64,000 nucleotides of DNA from Marinomonas sp. MED121 (GTDB taxonomy: Bacteria > Pseudomonadota > Gammaproteobacteria > Pseudomonadales > Marinomonadaceae), in NCBI RefSeq assembly GCF_000153025.1, contig NZ_CH672435.1, positions 1 through 64,000 of the forward strand. Direction: 5' to 3'. Made by a program: the position numbers and the translations under genes. The notes beneath the pieces are model-generated. The model did no database searches and was not told the origin of the DNA. It saw nothing but the letters and a program-made list of their open reading frames with translations. This document shows positions 18,366-27,444 of this stretch, piece by piece (the first letter of the stretch is position 1; each line of letters starts with the position of its first letter).

Positions 18366-18986
18366 TTAGCCTTTAAAACGCTCTTCGGCCGTTTGATACA
18401 TATGCTCAAATGGCCTGTTAAGTTGTAATAAGCGAGTTAGCCAGGCAGTTTTAGTCTCTGCTTGACTTGCCAGCATATCCAATAGAACCTGTTGAAAGTT
18501 TGCCACCATATTCTCGGCAAAAATACGTGATGAGGTTTCATCCACGCCAACCGCATCAAATCGTTGCATCACACCTTGGGTCAATACCTGTAATTGAGTC
18601 TGAAAAAAGCCTTTTTGTAATAAACTTTGCCCCAGCACCAATAGTGTAAACTCACGATATTCAAGATAGAAATCAAACAGGTTATGCGAATAGTGATATA
18701 AAAAATCACAAGGATGAGGTTTAGGTGTGGCGCTTAACTCATTGGCAGATTGATGTAGCGAAGCATCCATTTCATCAAAGAAAATTTCTTTAATTAAGGT
18801 CATTTTATCAGGAAAGTGGGCAAAGAAGGTTCCCACGGCAACCTCTGCCTGAGCACTGATTGCACGGGTGTTTGTGGCTTCTATTCCTTGTTTTAAAAAG
18901 GATGCCTTCGCGACTTGCTTAAGCTTTGATCGGGTATTCGCTTTTTGCTGCTGGCGAGAATTGGGCATTTTTGTCTTCGCTGACAT
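18366..18986 (-). CDS. TetR-family transcriptional regulator
   Basis: Regulator of 206 residues. The helix-turn-helix lies around residues 22-65 with the typical AEVAVGTFFAHFPDKMTLIKEIF ending, of which VGTFFAHFPDK is the recognition helix region. The C-terminal ligand domain is not assignable. It is convergent with radD (36 nt apart). The gene upstream on the same strand is the DUF1499 membrane protein, 117 nt away. Its target is not evident from context. Confidence 0.9.
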   Translation of the reverse strand: MSAKTKMPNSRQQQKANTRSKLKQVAKASFLKQGIEATNTRAISAQAEVAVGTFFAHFPDKMTLIKEIFFDEMDASLHQSANELSATPKPHPCDFLYHYSHNLFDFYLEYREFTLLVLGQSLLQKGFFQTQLQVLTQGVMQRFDAVGVDETSSRIFAENMVANFQQVLLDMLASQAETKTAWLTRLLQLNRPFEHMYQTAEERFKG

Positions 18987-19103
18987 GACACAACCTAAGA
19001 GAGGAGATAATGCCCATTATTTTAAAGGATTTGCTGATAAAAGCCATAATTCACTTCATAGTTAAGGCTTAATAAGCAGGTGAAATGAAATAGAGGTTAA
19101 CCC

Positions 19104-19847
19104 CTATGTCTCATCGAGTTCATCAATATTTAAGGTTAACTGCTTCATGAACTTTTCAATACGATGGGCGTTTTTACCAAAGTCATGATTACCAATACGA
19201 GATGTAGACCTCATATCAACGCGGGTTTTGTTATCAACCATGCGCACTCTAACAACAACATCGTCTAAAAACCAAAATACCGGAGTCGTCGCCGTTGCTT
19301 CGATGACCCCTGCACTTGGGTATAAAGAAACAATTTGCCAACCTTGTTGTTTAACCAAATCGACAACCTGCCTGAACACTAAACTGGTTGAAAGGTCACT
19401 AATATAAGGCTTAATCTGAGGGTAACTTTGTTTTTGTATCTGGGCATATTCTTTAGGGTAGCTAATGTCATTATCACCCGCATGTCTAAAGCTACTCATG
19501 GTAATAAAAGCTGGGGGCGTTTCGGTATCAGTAGTGACATCATTGATCTTAGGAAGATCCATTTTAGGGATATAGAAGCCAAGCCAAATGGCAGAATATA
19601 AACCCGAAAAAAGAATACAGGCACTTAAAAAACACAACCTTTCTTTGTTACTAATTCGACGACACTGCCAATAGGCAAAAATGGCAAAGAAGAAAAGAAA
19701 AATCGATGCTAAAACGGTTTTTTTAATTAAGATGAAGCCAACTACAGGTTCGAGCAATCCTACTCTTACACCAGCAATAGAGACAAACGCCATTGACCCT
19801 GCCAGTATAATTAATCCATATAGTGTAATTGGTATAAAACGTTGCAT
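19104..19847 (-). CDS. DUF1499 membrane protein
   Basis: Protein of 247 residues with three predicted membrane helices in the first 100 residues (roughly 5-28, 38-60 and 68-95). A soluble DUF1499 domain follows, containing SLVFRQVVDLVKQQGW, a FWFLDDVVVRVR stretch and DMRSTSRIGNHDFGKNAHRI near the end. Function of the family is unknown; members are often near envelope genes. There is no evident operon partner; the ABC ATPase upstream is on the same strand with a gap of about 190 nt. Confidence 0.82.
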   Translation of the reverse strand: MQRFIPITLYGLIILAGSMAFVSIAGVRVGLLEPVVGFILIKKTVLASIFLFFFAIFAYWQCRRISNKERLCFLSACILFSGLYSAIWLGFYIPKMDLPKINDVTTDTETPPAFITMSSFRHAGDNDISYPKEYAQIQKQSYPQIKPYISDLSTSLVFRQVVDLVKQQGWQIVSLYPSAGVIEATATTPVFWFLDDVVVRVRMVDNKTRVDMRSTSRIGNHDFGKNAHRIEKFMKQLTLNIDELDET

Positions 19848-20036
19848 ATCTAACTCAAATATTATTATTTAAAAACACAATAGCGTGGCGAGAGGCGAGA
19901 AAACAGAGGGGGGAAAGCGATTCAAGATTGATTCCTTTTTATTTGCATATTTATCATTATTAGATCGTTTTACTTACAATTTGTTGCCACATAAACGTGC
20001 ACAATGCACAAAAAGAAACGTATAAATTCATATCAC

Positions 20037-21131
20037 TTATAATAGATAGTCATCAAGATATACCTTGAGCCATTGCTGAGGAAAGCTCACATAGGCCTGT
20101 TGTTTTGGCACGGCTTGCTCCTCCCTTAACCTCGCTATAAATGACAAACCGGACATGGTGAGATGTAATAGCTTATAGGTGCCCATATTATCACAACGGA
20201 CAACATCGCATAAAAGAGCATCCTCATAGGCGTTATCCCAAACATGCACAAACTCTGGACGAATTCCCACTTTCAAACTTTGATATTCACGCTTATTGAG
20301 GCGATTAAGAACCGCTTGCTCTAAGGGTAAATGATGCTGTCCAATTGAAACCCCCATGGAGTTTAATTTTGCGGGAAAGATATTCATCCCTGGGCTACCA
20401 ATAAAATGCCCAACAAAGGTGTGAGCAGGGTTTTCGAACAAGGCTTTTGGTGTACCAAATTGCACTATCTTACCTTCGTACATCACCGCAATTTTGTCAG
20501 CAAATGTGGAGGCTTCTAACTGATCATGGGTTACATAAATCATGGTGATATTAAATTTGCCATGAATTTGCTTAAGCTTACGACGTAACTTCCACTTTAA
20601 AGCAGGATCAATCACAGTTAATGGTTCATCAAATAAAATCGCAGAGACATCATCACGAACCAGACCTCTTCCCATGGACACTTTTTGCTTTTCGTCAGCA
20701 GTGAGATTTTTCGCTCTTTTATTTAAAACATGATGCAGTTCCAATAATTCAGCGGTTTCATTGACCTTAGACCTGACTTTAGATTCATGCATGCCAGCAT
20801 TACGTAAGGGAAAGGCTAAATTATCAAAGACTGACATGGTGTCATACACCACAGGAAACTGAAAAACTTGGGCAATATTTCTCGCTTCAGGCGGCACTTG
20901 GTTAACGGACTCCTGATTAAATAAAACGTCTCCCTGGGAGGGTTGAAGCAAACCAGAAATGATATTTAATAGGGTCGATTTACCACAACCAGAGGGGCCT
21001 AATAAAGCATAAGCACCACCATCTTCCCATACATGATCCATTGCATGGATAACAAAGTCCTCTACATTTGAGTCTTTAAACTGAGATGCATTATAAGTGT
21101 GCGCAATATTCTTTAACTCAATTTCTGCCAT
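20037..21131 (-). CDS. Orphan ABC ATPase, glycerol-transporter GlpT-like
   Basis: Cytoplasmic ATPase of the carbohydrate-uptake (MalK/UgpC) type, 364 residues. Walker A GPSGCGKST, Q-loop VFQFP, Walker B AILFDEP and the switch His in YVTHDQ are present. A C-terminal regulatory OB-like domain (about 250-364) includes VGIRPEF. The signature motif is not LSGGQ but LTADEKQKVSMGRG, a form I associate with the second ATPase of glycerol ABC transporters (GlpS/GlpT pair). Partner ATPase, permeases and binding protein are absent on both sides, so it is an orphan here. It is divergent from an AcoR-type activator that could control it. Confidence 0.78.
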   Translation of the reverse strand: MAEIELKNIAHTYNASQFKDSNVEDFVIHAMDHVWEDGGAYALLGPSGCGKSTLLNIISGLLQPSQGDVLFNQESVNQVPPEARNIAQVFQFPVVYDTMSVFDNLAFPLRNAGMHESKVRSKVNETAELLELHHVLNKRAKNLTADEKQKVSMGRGLVRDDVSAILFDEPLTVIDPALKWKLRRKLKQIHGKFNITMIYVTHDQLEASTFADKIAVMYEGKIVQFGTPKALFENPAHTFVGHFIGSPGMNIFPAKLNSMGVSIGQHHLPLEQAVLNRLNKREYQSLKVGIRPEFVHVWDNAYEDALLCDVVRCDNMGTYKLLHLTMSGLSFIARLREEQAVPKQQAYVSFPQQWLKVYLDDYLL

Positions 21132-21255
21132 TCAGGTGTTTATCCTTAGTTTTAGGAAAATGAAATTAAGCCACGTCTACTAAAGCTTATATGTCATCAC
21201 GGCAAGTTATAGCTAACCACCAAATCATCTACTAAGCATGGCTCTAGACACTAAA

Positions 21256-21283
21256 CAGAACACAGTCAGAACACAGTCAGAAC
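21256..21283. repeat. 11-bp tandem repeat, 2.5 copies
   Basis: CAGAACACAGT occurs at 21256-21266 and 21267-21277, followed by CAGAAC. It lies in the divergent intergenic region upstream of the orphan ABC ATPase. Confidence 0.8.
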
Positions 21284-21501
21284 CCGTTAATTTAAGCCTT
21301 TCTTTCATTCTAAGAAGGTAAAGGTTCAATTTAAACTTAGCCATTACTGCTTATTTAATCACCTCACACCAAGTATGAGTGATTGAAATTGACGCACAAA
21401 AGTACCTAACCCACCCAAAATTAGCAATGGATTCATTTTTATCCTCATTAAAAAAAGTAACAAATAAAGAAGTTTAATGGTGAAAAAGATGCCCTTAATA
21501 G

Positions 21502-21572
21502 TGTTCACATCTTGTATAATTGTTCATTTTTGAACAGTTGACACTGAACACTCACAAAAGAGACACTGTTCA
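21502..21572. promoter_or_regulatory. Cluster of five TGTTCA/TGAACA half-sites
   Basis: TGTTCA occurs at 21502-21507, 21521-21526 and 21567-21572, and its complement TGAACA at 21531-21536 and 21545-21550. The middle pair forms a perfect palindrome with a 4-bp spacer (21521-21536). Five copies of one hexamer or its complement in 71 bp, 72 nt before the activator gene, suggest an operator array for that regulator or for autoregulation. Confidence 0.6.
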
Positions 21573-21643
21573 AACTAATTCAGTAAATGGACTTAGTGAA
21601 ATGATAATAAAAAACTGCTATCAACGCTTAAGGCAGAATAAAA

Positions 21644-23485
21644 ATGGCTACTGAAAAACCTGAATCACATCAGGAAATCATTGATAACTCTTGGGATAGG
21701 TGTCGAACCTATGGTTTAACCCACAGCAGTGAGATCAACATCAATCGTCCTCAAGCTGACGTTATATCTGATATTGTTGAAGCCAATAATTACCTTGTTC
21801 ATACCACGCACACAGAAGTGTTACCCTACTATGAACACATATTGTCCAATACTGAATGCCTAATCATGTTAGCGGATCATTCTGGTCGGGTCCTAGATTC
21901 TTGGGGCGACCAACGTTTTATGAACTCTGAACGTAAGGCAATGTTTGAACAAGGCGTTGCATGGCAAGAAAGATCACTCGGTACTAATGCCATAGGGACT
22001 GCACTGGCAACAGGGCAACCCGTACAAATAGAAAGGGATGAACATTTCTTAAAGGCCAACCGTTTTATGGTGGGGTCAGCCGCCCCTATCTATGATGTTA
22101 ACCGAGAGTTAGTTGGCGTAATTGACGTCTCAAGCGATGCCTATCTGCCCCAAGCTCACACCCTTGGTATGGTAAAAATGATGACCCAATCGGTTGAAAA
22201 TCGATTGATCATTTCCATGTTCAAAGACGAAGCTTTTACCCTGACCTTTAATACCAACCTGGATATTCTCGACAGCCAATGGTCTGGCCTGATTGTATTT
22301 AACGAAGAAGGCTCTATTATCTCGGCGAATCGCCGTGCTGAACTTTTATTAGCCCAAGACCTTGCCCTACTCAATATCGAAAGCATTTTAAACATCAGTT
22401 TAAGAGAGCTTAAAAGCCACCCAGAAGAACTCCCCCTAGATTTAGTGGCCTGCAATAAGTTTCGGGTTTATGGCATGTTAAAACGCCCTAATAAACCTAA
22501 GCCACGGGAACTTGATTTTCGTAAACAGCAAAAAACAAACAAGCAGACATTCACGCTTGAAAGCATTAATTTGGGAGATAGCAAATTAAAACGTGCAATA
22601 GATCAAGCCAGCCGTGTGATTGAAAAAGACATTCCTATTCTGATTCACGGAGAGACAGGCGTTGGTAAAGAGGTATTTGTTAAAGCATTACATAATTCAA
22701 GCAGTCGAGCACAAATGCCGTTAGTTGCACTCAATTGCGCCGCTATCCCAGCTGACTTGGTTGAATCAGAATTATTTGGTTATGAAAAAGGCGCCTTTAC
22801 GGGTGCCAATAATAAAGGTTCTATTGGACTCATTCGCAAAGCCCACAAAGGCACCCTCTTCTTAGATGAATTAGGCGATATGCCCCACAATGTGCAAGCT
22901 CGCCTTCTCAGAGTGTTGCAAGAAAGACAAGTTACTCCCTTAGGCAGTACAGAAAACTATTCAGTGGATGTCAGATTAATCTCTGCGACTCACAAAAGCC
23001 TAAAGAATAGCGTTGCCATTGGAGAATTTAGACAAGACCTCTTTTATCGTGTTTCTGGTTTAAATATTTCAATACCTGCCCTAAGAGAGCGTGAAGACAA
23101 ACAGCTGTTATTTCAACAGGTGCTTAACCATTATTCAGAGGCAAACGTTGCACCTCTTCTATCCGCCAATGTGACTAAGTTATTTAGCCAATACTCATGG
23201 CCGGGCAATATTCGTCAGCTGGTTAGTGTGCTACAAATTGCTGAAATCATGTCTGATGGACAAAGCATCCAGTTAATTGATTTACCTGATGACTTTATTA
23301 ATGAAGTTGAAGAAGAGCAGCAAATAAAAGAAGATGAGACCTTTGATCACCAGCCTTCGGGCAAACAAGACAATTGGTTAGCTGTTTTTGAAGCCAATGA
23401 TAGGAATGTTTCACGCACGGCAAAAGCACTGAACATCAGTCGTAACACCCTGTATAAAAAGCTAAGAGAGCTAGACTTAAAATAA
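21644..23485 (+). CDS. Sigma-54-dependent activator, AcoR/DhaR type
   Basis: Transcription activator of 613 residues that would remodel sigma-54 RNA polymerase by ATP hydrolysis. An N-terminal GAF-like sensor (about 60-190) holds RSLGTNAIGTALATGQPV, typical of AcoR-group proteins. A linker and PAS-like region (about 210-280) follows, then the AAA+ domain with Walker A GETGVGKE (near 335), the sigma-54 contact loop GAFTGA (near 385) and Walker B LFLDELGD (near 405). A Fis-type helix-turn-helix ends the chain (RNVSRTAKALNISRNTLYKKL). AcoR relatives control acetoin, glycerol/dihydroxyacetone or alcohol catabolism. The only candidate target in reach is the divergent orphan ATPase; the effector is unknown. 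Confidence 0.9.
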   Translation: MATEKPESHQEIIDNSWDRCRTYGLTHSSEININRPQADVISDIVEANNYLVHTTHTEVLPYYEHILSNTECLIMLADHSGRVLDSWGDQRFMNSERKAMFEQGVAWQERSLGTNAIGTALATGQPVQIERDEHFLKANRFMVGSAAPIYDVNRELVGVIDVSSDAYLPQAHTLGMVKMMTQSVENRLIISMFKDEAFTLTFNTNLDILDSQWSGLIVFNEEGSIISANRRAELLLAQDLALLNIESILNISLRELKSHPEELPLDLVACNKFRVYGMLKRPNKPKPRELDFRKQQKTNKQTFTLESINLGDSKLKRAIDQASRVIEKDIPILIHGETGVGKEVFVKALHNSSSRAQMPLVALNCAAIPADLVESELFGYEKGAFTGANNKGSIGLIRKAHKGTLFLDELGDMPHNVQARLLRVLQERQVTPLGSTENYSVDVRLISATHKSLKNSVAIGEFRQDLFYRVSGLNISIPALREREDKQLLFQQVLNHYSEANVAPLLSANVTKLFSQYSWPGNIRQLVSVLQIAEIMSDGQSIQLIDLPDDFINEVEEEQQIKEDETFDHQPSGKQDNWLAVFEANDRNVSRTAKALNISRNTLYKKLRELDLK

Positions 23486-23527
23486 TCTTGCCTCATAATA
23501 GCCGATTTTCTTGGCGCACTCTCTCCT

Positions 23528-24244
23528 ATGACAGACTCTAAAATACGCTTTAATCTGCATCAGGTTGATTATTTGAGGCAATACTGCCAGTCCATATCAA
23601 CCCGCCCCTTTCTAGCTAGAGGAGCAAGCCTTACACGCTGCCCCTCTTGTCTAATGGCCCATGATGCCTGTTTTTGTGATGCCAGAGTTGAAACCAACTT
23701 ACCGATTGAAATCGTGCTCTTGTACCATAGGGATGAAATTCATAAACCAACTAATAGTGGCCGCTTAATTGCAGACCTATTTCCACGACAAACCCATGCT
23801 TTTTTATGGTCGCGCAAAGACCCAGAACCTAAGCTACTTGAGCTTTTAAACGAAAAAAATAGAGAGGTTGTTTTACTTTTTCCAGATACGGATAACAAAA
23901 ACATCTCATTTACAATTCAATCTCAAGCAAGTACTAGCACAAATAAAAAGATGACCCTTATTTTATTTGATGCGACCTGGAAACAGGCCAGTAAGATGTT
24001 TCACTTAAGCAAATGGTTAAGAGGCTACCCTTGTTTGAACATTAATATGGAAAAGCAAAAAGCCTTCTTAGTGCGCCATGCCAAGCATGACATGCAGTTT
24101 GCTACAGCAGAAGTGACGGCCATGGCAATAAATGCCCTTGGCCATCAAAATGAAGCCAGCCAACTCATGCAATACAATGCCACTTTCAATCAGCACTGCT
24201 TGAAAAGTCGTAAAAGGTCGGGACAGATGAAAGTGAATGTTTAA
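23528..24244 (+). CDS. tapT: tRNA-uridine aminocarboxypropyltransferase, DTW domain
   Basis: Predicted to transfer the 3-amino-3-carboxypropyl group of S-adenosylmethionine to U47 of tRNA, giving acp3U. The 238-residue protein carries the DTW-domain marks: the namesake DATW at 148-151, HKPTNSGRLI near 72-81, and a cysteine cluster (Cys38, Cys41, Cys48, Cys50 in RCPSCLMAHDACFC) that probably binds zinc. The gene starts 42 nt after the sigma-54 activator with no clear terminator between, so some read-through is likely. It overlaps the converging DUF2947 gene by 4 bp. Confidence 0.88.
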   Translation: MTDSKIRFNLHQVDYLRQYCQSISTRPFLARGASLTRCPSCLMAHDACFCDARVETNLPIEIVLLYHRDEIHKPTNSGRLIADLFPRQTHAFLWSRKDPEPKLLELLNEKNREVVLLFPDTDNKNISFTIQSQASTSTNKKMTLILFDATWKQASKMFHLSKWLRGYPCLNINMEKQKAFLVRHAKHDMQFATAEVTAMAINALGHQNEASQLMQYNATFNQHCLKSRKRSGQMKVNV

Positions 24245-24720
24245 GGCTTTTTTGATAGTAAGGTACAGGTACCATCACTGAAGAATTGAACCGCTTGCTT
24301 CTTCTTTTTACCTAACAGAAGTGGGCCATTATCAAAGAAAAGGAAATTCTTCCAACTACGTTTAAATACACCATAGCTTGTTTCAATCACATCATCTTGG
24401 TGATAACAGAAATAAATAATATTGTCGTCTTGCCAGTTCTCTAAATGCGCTAATACCTCGTCAGGCAGTGGTTCATCATCAGATTCCCAGCGGGTTTGCC
24501 AATCCAAATTAAGGCCAATGGCCTCTGGGTCTTGAGACCAATCCTTTTGATTAAGATGATCAGGATGAGTGCGCTCTTGACTAATATAGTCACGCCATAC
24601 TTGATTTGCCCTAAGTTCAGTAAAAGGTTTTATTTGAACAAGATCTTCGGGTTGGATAAAGGGGTCTGAGCGTTTGAATATCCAGGCTTTCGCAAAGCCA
24701 TCAAGGGGTTGGTAAGGCAT
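24241..24720 (-). CDS. DUF2947 family protein
   Basis: Soluble protein of 159 residues of the DUF2947 family, known mainly from Vibrio, Shewanella and other gammaproteobacteria. It is rich in aromatic residues and acidic patches, with NIIYFCYHQDDVIETSYGVF and WKNFLFFDNGPLLLGKKKK as its best-conserved-looking parts. Function is not known. Its stop codon overlaps that of tapT. No signal peptide or membrane segment is seen. Confidence 0.75.
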   Translation of the reverse strand: MPYQPLDGFAKAWIFKRSDPFIQPEDLVQIKPFTELRANQVWRDYISQERTHPDHLNQKDWSQDPEAIGLNLDWQTRWESDDEPLPDEVLAHLENWQDDNIIYFCYHQDDVIETSYGVFKRSWKNFLFFDNGPLLLGKKKKQAVQFFSDGTCTLLSKKP

Positions 24721-24969
24721 TTAGAATTTGGTTTCCTAACAATTTAGAGGGCGAATTTCAGTCAATTCGAATCACACAATGTATTCCCTATAAGATACAG
24801 CAAATCGGTCATTTTTAACATAAGTGCGCACGCCTTTTATCCTCACGTCATCTACAAGCTGATAGATGAATTATTTTCACCAATTTGATGAAGAAGCATC
24901 GTTTGTCCCCTTCTTATTTGACTTTTATACTGCACGCATTGACATTAACACCCAAGAGATTGAAACATA

Positions 24970-25173
24970 ATGAACAACCTTTCGAGCACAGAAATTTATA
25001 ACTCAACCACATTTACCCTGTTCTCCGCTCTAAAAGAGTATGCAGTGAAATTTAAAAAAGCGATGACAAGCCCTGAAAAATTGAGCGATTTGACCATGCA
25101 GAGCCCTGTTGATTTAGATTCTAAAATTGAACTTTTTAACAAAATCAATAAATTAGATTTCATTACAAAGTAA
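24970..25173 (+). CDS. Small hypothetical protein, 67 residues
   Basis: Short open frame with start ATG 12 nt after a weak AAGAGA site. The product is soluble and lysine-rich, with the segment SALKEYAVKFKKAMTSPEKL and no membrane helix. I recognise no family. It stands between the DUF2947 start and the HAD gene, and the 55 nt to the HAD gene would allow co-transcription. The frame is plausible but could be spurious. Confidence 0.4.
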   Translation: MNNLSSTEIYNSTTFTLFSALKEYAVKFKKAMTSPEKLSDLTMQSPVDLDSKIELFNKINKLDFITK

Positions 25174-25228
25174 TATTTGACGGGTTAAACTCACCACTCT
25201 TGTATCAATAGATAAATGGGAGAAAAAG

Positions 25229-25882
25229 GTGACCTTTAAAGCCATCATTTTTGATTGTGACGGCGTGATTGTTGACACAGAGTCGATAGCGAATCACATC
25301 ATGCAATCTAAATTAGCGCAATTGGGTTTAGTGCTTTCAGATCAATATGTTCAAGCTGAGTTTACTGGCTATACAACAGATCATAACCTTGAAAAAATAA
25401 AAGCATTATTAACCAGAGAGCTGCCCCCTTCTTTCAAAGAAGACTATAAAGCTGACTTTCAAGCTGCTATCGCAAAACATCTCGACCCGATACAAGGTAT
25501 TCCTGAATTACTTGATAATTTAAGGCCTTTAGTGGCGATGGCAACCAATGCTCAGCGACAAGAAATGGAATTTAAACTGGCTAAAATTGGCCTTACCAGT
25601 GTATTTAATCAACGATTCTGCGTAAATGATGTCACACATGCTAAGCCTTCCCCAGAGATATACCTTTTGGCAGCAGAGAGCTTGCAGGTGTCAGCGAAGG
25701 ACTGCCTTGTTATTGAAGACTCGCCAGCAGGCATCCAGGCAGGAGTACGAGCTGGAATGACGGTTTATGCCTACAGTGAAAAAATGGATAAAGAGAAGCA
25801 ACTTAAAGCTGGTGCAAGCAAGTGTTTTGACTCTATGAAAGCCTTAAGACACCACTTGAACCAACTTCATTTATATTATTAA
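25229..25882 (+). CDS. HAD-family phosphatase, phosphoglycolate/beta-PGM-like
   Basis: Cytoplasmic haloacid dehalogenase-superfamily hydrolase of 217 residues. Motif I DCDGVIVDTE starts at Asp9 (nucleophile) with Asp11 as acid/base. Motif II MATNAQ, the motif III lysine in HAKPSPEIY and motif IV VIEDSPAGIQAG are all present. The small helical cap between motifs I and II fits subgroup IA (phosphoglycolate phosphatase, beta-phosphoglucomutase and sugar phosphatases). The GTG start at 25229 has GGGAG 6 nt upstream; no better ATG exists. The physiological substrate cannot be told. It ends 3 nt from the converging yejK gene. Confidence 0.88.
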   Translation: MTFKAIIFDCDGVIVDTESIANHIMQSKLAQLGLVLSDQYVQAEFTGYTTDHNLEKIKALLTRELPPSFKEDYKADFQAAIAKHLDPIQGIPELLDNLRPLVAMATNAQRQEMEFKLAKIGLTSVFNQRFCVNDVTHAKPSPEIYLLAAESLQVSAKDCLVIEDSPAGIQAGVRAGMTVYAYSEKMDKEKQLKAGASKCFDSMKALRHHLNQLHLYY

Positions 25883-25885
25883 AAC

Positions 25886-26971
25886 CTACTTAGCTAAATC
25901 CTTTTGCAATTGCTTTAGTAAGCTTCTAGGCAAGTCATTAATGGTTAAAGATTGCGTCGCTTCGTTAAACGAGATGCTCTCTCCTAACAGGTCACTGTCA
26001 AAGCTCAAGGTTAAAGTTTTATTACTGCCAGAATAACGAGTCAATTTCTTTAATGCCGCTTTTTCAACAAAAATTTCTTTTTCAAGATTGAAGCTTTCTG
26101 AAGCAGCAAGGTCTAGAAACTTACTGGCCTGTTCAGCTGAGAATTGCGTTTCAATTTCAGCGGCAATTTGCTTAAGCTCAATCGGCTCTTTATCTTCTAC
26201 TTTTTCAAGACATCGATCAGCCACAACTCGCTTTAGCTCAACCGCCGCTTTTTGTGGCACATTCATTTCCTGACAAAATGCAGAGGTCAAATCCACTAGT
26301 TTACGGGTCTCTTTAGCGGCCGCGGCCGGCTCATTACAACCAATAAATGCGGTAAAATAATCGCTTTCATGTCGCGGAGCACGACCAAAACGAAAAGCAA
26401 TGTAACGGGCTTCATCTTGCGCTTTCCAAGCAGATAAATTAATACGCATCGCCATATGTAATTTATCCATTTCTATTTGGTTAATCTGCTCAAGACTTAA
26501 ATCCGCATTCAGCACAACCCCCTGTTTTCTCTTTAACAATACCACCAGCAAAAAGCTGGTATCTTGCACCTGATAATGATGCAACCACAAAAGACCACCT
26601 TCAACATCTTCAACAGGCTCTAGGTGTCTGACATATTCAGCAGCGCAAGCCTTACTGAAACCCACAAAGTCATCAAACTCGGTACCATTAAAATGCTTCG
26701 TTAATAAGCCAGGTAACTGAGAACCTTCATCACTGCCTTCAGGGTTACTAAAACGGCCAGTATTCATCCCAGAACGATTAAATAAGTCATTAATTTTTTG
26801 GGATAAGGCCATAGCCTGATCATCCACTTGCATTTCTTCTGGGCGTGCAATTAAAAGCGCTTTATCATTGGCACCGTTTTTTTGAATTTCATGAACAATG
26901 AGGTTCGAAATAGACACTATTAGCCTCTTAAAGTATTCTGTTTGATTAGCCTTGTATTTTGCGGCATTCAT
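25886..26971 (-). CDS. yejK: Nucleoid-associated protein NdpA/YejK
   Basis: Protein of the 37-kDa nucleoid-associated family, 361 residues against 335 in E. coli. Family-like segments include LVVLLKRKQGV, MDKLHMAMRINL, RYIAFRFGRAPRHESDYFTAFIG and a C-terminal NKTLTLSFDSDLLG. Members bind the nucleoid, and their precise role is poorly defined. The gene stands alone, convergent with the HAD gene and divergent from the small basic protein at 27097. Confidence 0.9.
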   Translation of the reverse strand: MNAAKYKANQTEYFKRLIVSISNLIVHEIQKNGANDKALLIARPEEMQVDDQAMALSQKINDLFNRSGMNTGRFSNPEGSDEGSQLPGLLTKHFNGTEFDDFVGFSKACAAEYVRHLEPVEDVEGGLLWLHHYQVQDTSFLLVVLLKRKQGVVLNADLSLEQINQIEMDKLHMAMRINLSAWKAQDEARYIAFRFGRAPRHESDYFTAFIGCNEPAAAAKETRKLVDLTSAFCQEMNVPQKAAVELKRVVADRCLEKVEDKEPIELKQIAAEIETQFSAEQASKFLDLAASESFNLEKEIFVEKAALKKLTRYSGSNKTLTLSFDSDLLGESISFNEATQSLTINDLPRSLLKQLQKDLAK

Positions 26972-27096
26972 GCCAATCTATCTAGTTAAATAATTTAAAC
27001 TGTTCTAATTTAATCAAAGAGTTAGCTATTTGATTAGGGAATCAGTTAAACAATGACTTAAAATATGAAACCTTTTGCGGAGCTCATCCCTTTATT

Positions 27097-27414
27097 ATGG
27101 TAAAACCCAAGCCAACTAAAAAGGAAACCAGACAAGAAATTGCGAATCAAATAGATGCTTTTTTAAAGTCTAAAGGTGAAATACAGCATGCCGATATGGG
27201 TGAGTCTGGCTTAGTTGATGGCAAGTACAATACAAGTCACATAGGTTTTGGTGAACCAAGACAGGAAAGAACCCCTCTTACGCATGTGGTGGCTGAAATG
27301 CAAAAACGAAAAGCTGGACCTAAAGCCAATACACACATCCAAAAACGCCGCAAAAAAGTGATTGTATATGATGACTTCGGCGACCCCATTCGCTGGCACT
27401 GGGAAGAAGAATAA
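27097..27414 (+). CDS. Conserved small charged protein
   Basis: Soluble protein of 105 residues, rich in Lys, Arg and Glu. The N-terminal IANQIDAFLKSKGEIQ and the C-terminal KKVIVYDDFGDPIRWHW recall small uncharacterised proteins widespread in gammaproteobacteria, sometimes annotated as regulators without evidence. There is no helix-turn-helix that I can identify. The ribosome binding site is weak (GGAG 14 nt upstream). It precedes gloA by 30 nt on the same strand, so the two probably share a transcript. Confidence 0.65.
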   Translation: MVKPKPTKKETRQEIANQIDAFLKSKGEIQHADMGESGLVDGKYNTSHIGFGEPRQERTPLTHVVAEMQKRKAGPKANTHIQKRRKKVIVYDDFGDPIRWHWEEE

Positions 27415-27444
27415 GTGCCTCAATCTGATGTAAGGAAATGAATA

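Larger units (their letters stand above)
21132..21643. other. Intergenic stretch, 512 bp, between divergent genes
   Basis: No convincing open frame or RNA gene. It contains an 11-bp tandem repeat (21256-21277 plus a partial third copy) and, near the right end, a cluster of TGTTCA/TGAACA half-sites. A TATAAT at 21515-21520 and a TTGACA at 21538-21543 are present but not at promoter spacing from each other. No remnant of the missing transporter genes was recognised by eye. Confidence 0.55.
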
